Assembly: GCA_021604365.1 (NCBI GenBank)
Contig: BQIZ01000015.1
Span: 1 to 36,871, forward strand
Length of the DNA: 36,871 bases
DNA from: Nitrospirales bacterium
GTDB lineage: Bacteria; Nitrospirota; Nitrospiria; Nitrospirales; UBA8639
Direction of reading: 5' to 3'
Part shown: positions 36,294 to 36,871 of the stretch, one piece after another
How positions within the stretch are numbered: the stretch's first letter is position 1
Layout: every line of letters begins with the position of its first letter
Translations under genes and position numbers: made by a program
Notes under the pieces: generated by a model
Seen by the model: the letters and a program-made list of their open reading frames with translations, nothing else
Databases searched by the model: none
What the model was told of the DNA's origin: nothing

Positions 36294-36871
36294 TCAATCG
36301 GCGTCGAGCTTGACCTTTCCCCAGAACGCCTGATGTGCACAGGCTTGATAGACAAGGAGCAGAATGAACCCGACGAGAAACCACCAAAGGCCGATCTGCA
36401 GGCCATAGACGCCGGCTGTGGCATTAGTCACGGTCAAGCTGTTCGCCGGCTCACTCGTCGCAATCAGGATGTTCGGGTATGACCCCCAGGCTGTGCTGGC
36501 CAGCATGGTCAGGATCAAGAGACTCGTTGCGGAAAATGCTCCCGCATCGCTATCACGCCTTCGTATTTCAAGTGCCAACAACAACGTCACCATGGTGAGA
36601 ATAGGGAAGACATACCCCATGGGATGGGCGGCATAGTTGAAATAGAATAAGGGTTGGACAAAGGGAACGGCCGTCAGGGCCAGCACGACCAGAATTACCA
36701 CGGCCGATCCGGTCAGCCAGGCAGCACGTCGCGCCCGTTTTCGCAACTCGCCCTCCGTCTTCATGGCCAGGAAATTGGCGCCGTGCATGGCGAGGATCGC
36801 CGCGCTTGTGGCTCCGATGAGGATAGTAAACCAATCCAGTATGCCCGGCTCCGGTCCTGTCATGAAATTCG
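36294..36871 (-). CDS. cydB: Cytochrome bd ubiquinol oxidase subunit II, C-terminal part (5' end outside window)
   Basis: The frame is open to the right edge of the window and stops at 36294-36296; the N-terminus lies beyond the window. The visible 190 residues contain five hydrophobic segments. CydB landmarks are GILDWFTILIGATSAAILAM with HGANFLAMKTEGEL, then HPMGYVFPILT, then LILTMLASTAWGSYPNILIA with NSLTVTNATAG, then YGLQIGLWWFLVGFILLLVY. The protein ends in FWGKVKLDAD. CydB pairs with CydA, which holds the haems, to form a high-affinity quinol oxidase in the inner membrane; cydA would be expected just upstream on this strand, outside the window. The apparent ATG at 36863 is internal, as the family extends about 150 residues before it. 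Confidence 0.92.
   Translation of the reverse strand, partial: NFMTGPEPGILDWFTILIGATSAAILAMHGANFLAMKTEGELRKRARRAAWLTGSAVVILVVLALTAVPFVQPLFYFNYAAHPMGYVFPILTMVTLLLALEIRRRDSDAGAFSATSLLILTMLASTAWGSYPNILIATSEPANSLTVTNATAGVYGLQIGLWWFLVGFILLLVYQACAHQAFWGKVKLDAD

Overview
The window looks like a chromosomal segment of a Gram-negative, probably autotrophic bacterium. The best guess is Nitrospirota (Nitrospira-like). This rests on gene content (GlgE-type glycogen synthesis with a TreS-maltokinase fusion, cytochrome bd oxidase, a YfdX/BON/CBS stress-gene cluster, an RND efflux operon) and not on any marker gene. No rRNA, tRNA, CRISPR array or intact insertion sequence was seen.

Layout. (1) 1-7.2 kb: end of a DUF4398-like gene, an MscS-type channel, then the GlgE pathway core: a trehalose synthase-maltokinase fusion followed by the maltosyltransferase GlgE. 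(2) 7.2-15.8 kb: a loosely packed accessory region. It holds a lone receiver domain, a decayed TrkH-type potassium transporter, a secreted YfdX-like protein, a BON-domain protein, small membrane and hypothetical proteins, a CBS-pair protein, and a heavily decayed cytochrome b561/sulfite-oxidase-like molybdoenzyme. (3) 15.9-23.3 kb: a tight, visibly GC-richer operon of transketolase, 6-phosphogluconate dehydrogenase, glucose-6-phosphate dehydrogenase, a truncated HAD-phosphatase relic and alpha-glucan phosphorylase. A small MITE-like element follows, then an AlsS-like acetolactate synthase. (4) 25.8-27.3 kb, minus strand: a DegP/HtrA periplasmic protease with a clear terminator. (5) 27.9-34.0 kb, minus strand: an RND tripartite efflux operon whose inner-membrane permease is split into two overlapping half-genes, followed by the adaptor (with a hexapeptide repeat tail) and a NodT-type outer-membrane lipoprotein. 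(6) 34.6-35.4 kb: a ModA-like periplasmic protein with a perfect inverted repeat just upstream. (7) 36.3 kb to the end, minus strand: the C-terminal part of CydB.

The carbon genes can be read together. TreS-maltokinase and GlgE build alpha-glucan from trehalose/maltose through maltose-1-phosphate. GlgP breaks glucan down to glucose-1-phosphate. Zwf, Gnd and transketolase take the resulting glucose phosphate through the pentose phosphate pathway for reducing power and C5/C4 sugars. The branching enzyme needed to complete glucan synthesis is not in the window.

The most notable features are three decayed genes with reconstructable lesions (TrkH, molybdoenzyme, HAD phosphatase), the split RND permease, the 18-bp repeat tract in the efflux adaptor, the MITE-like element, and the inverted repeat in front of modA. 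I found no clearly new defence or mobile system.
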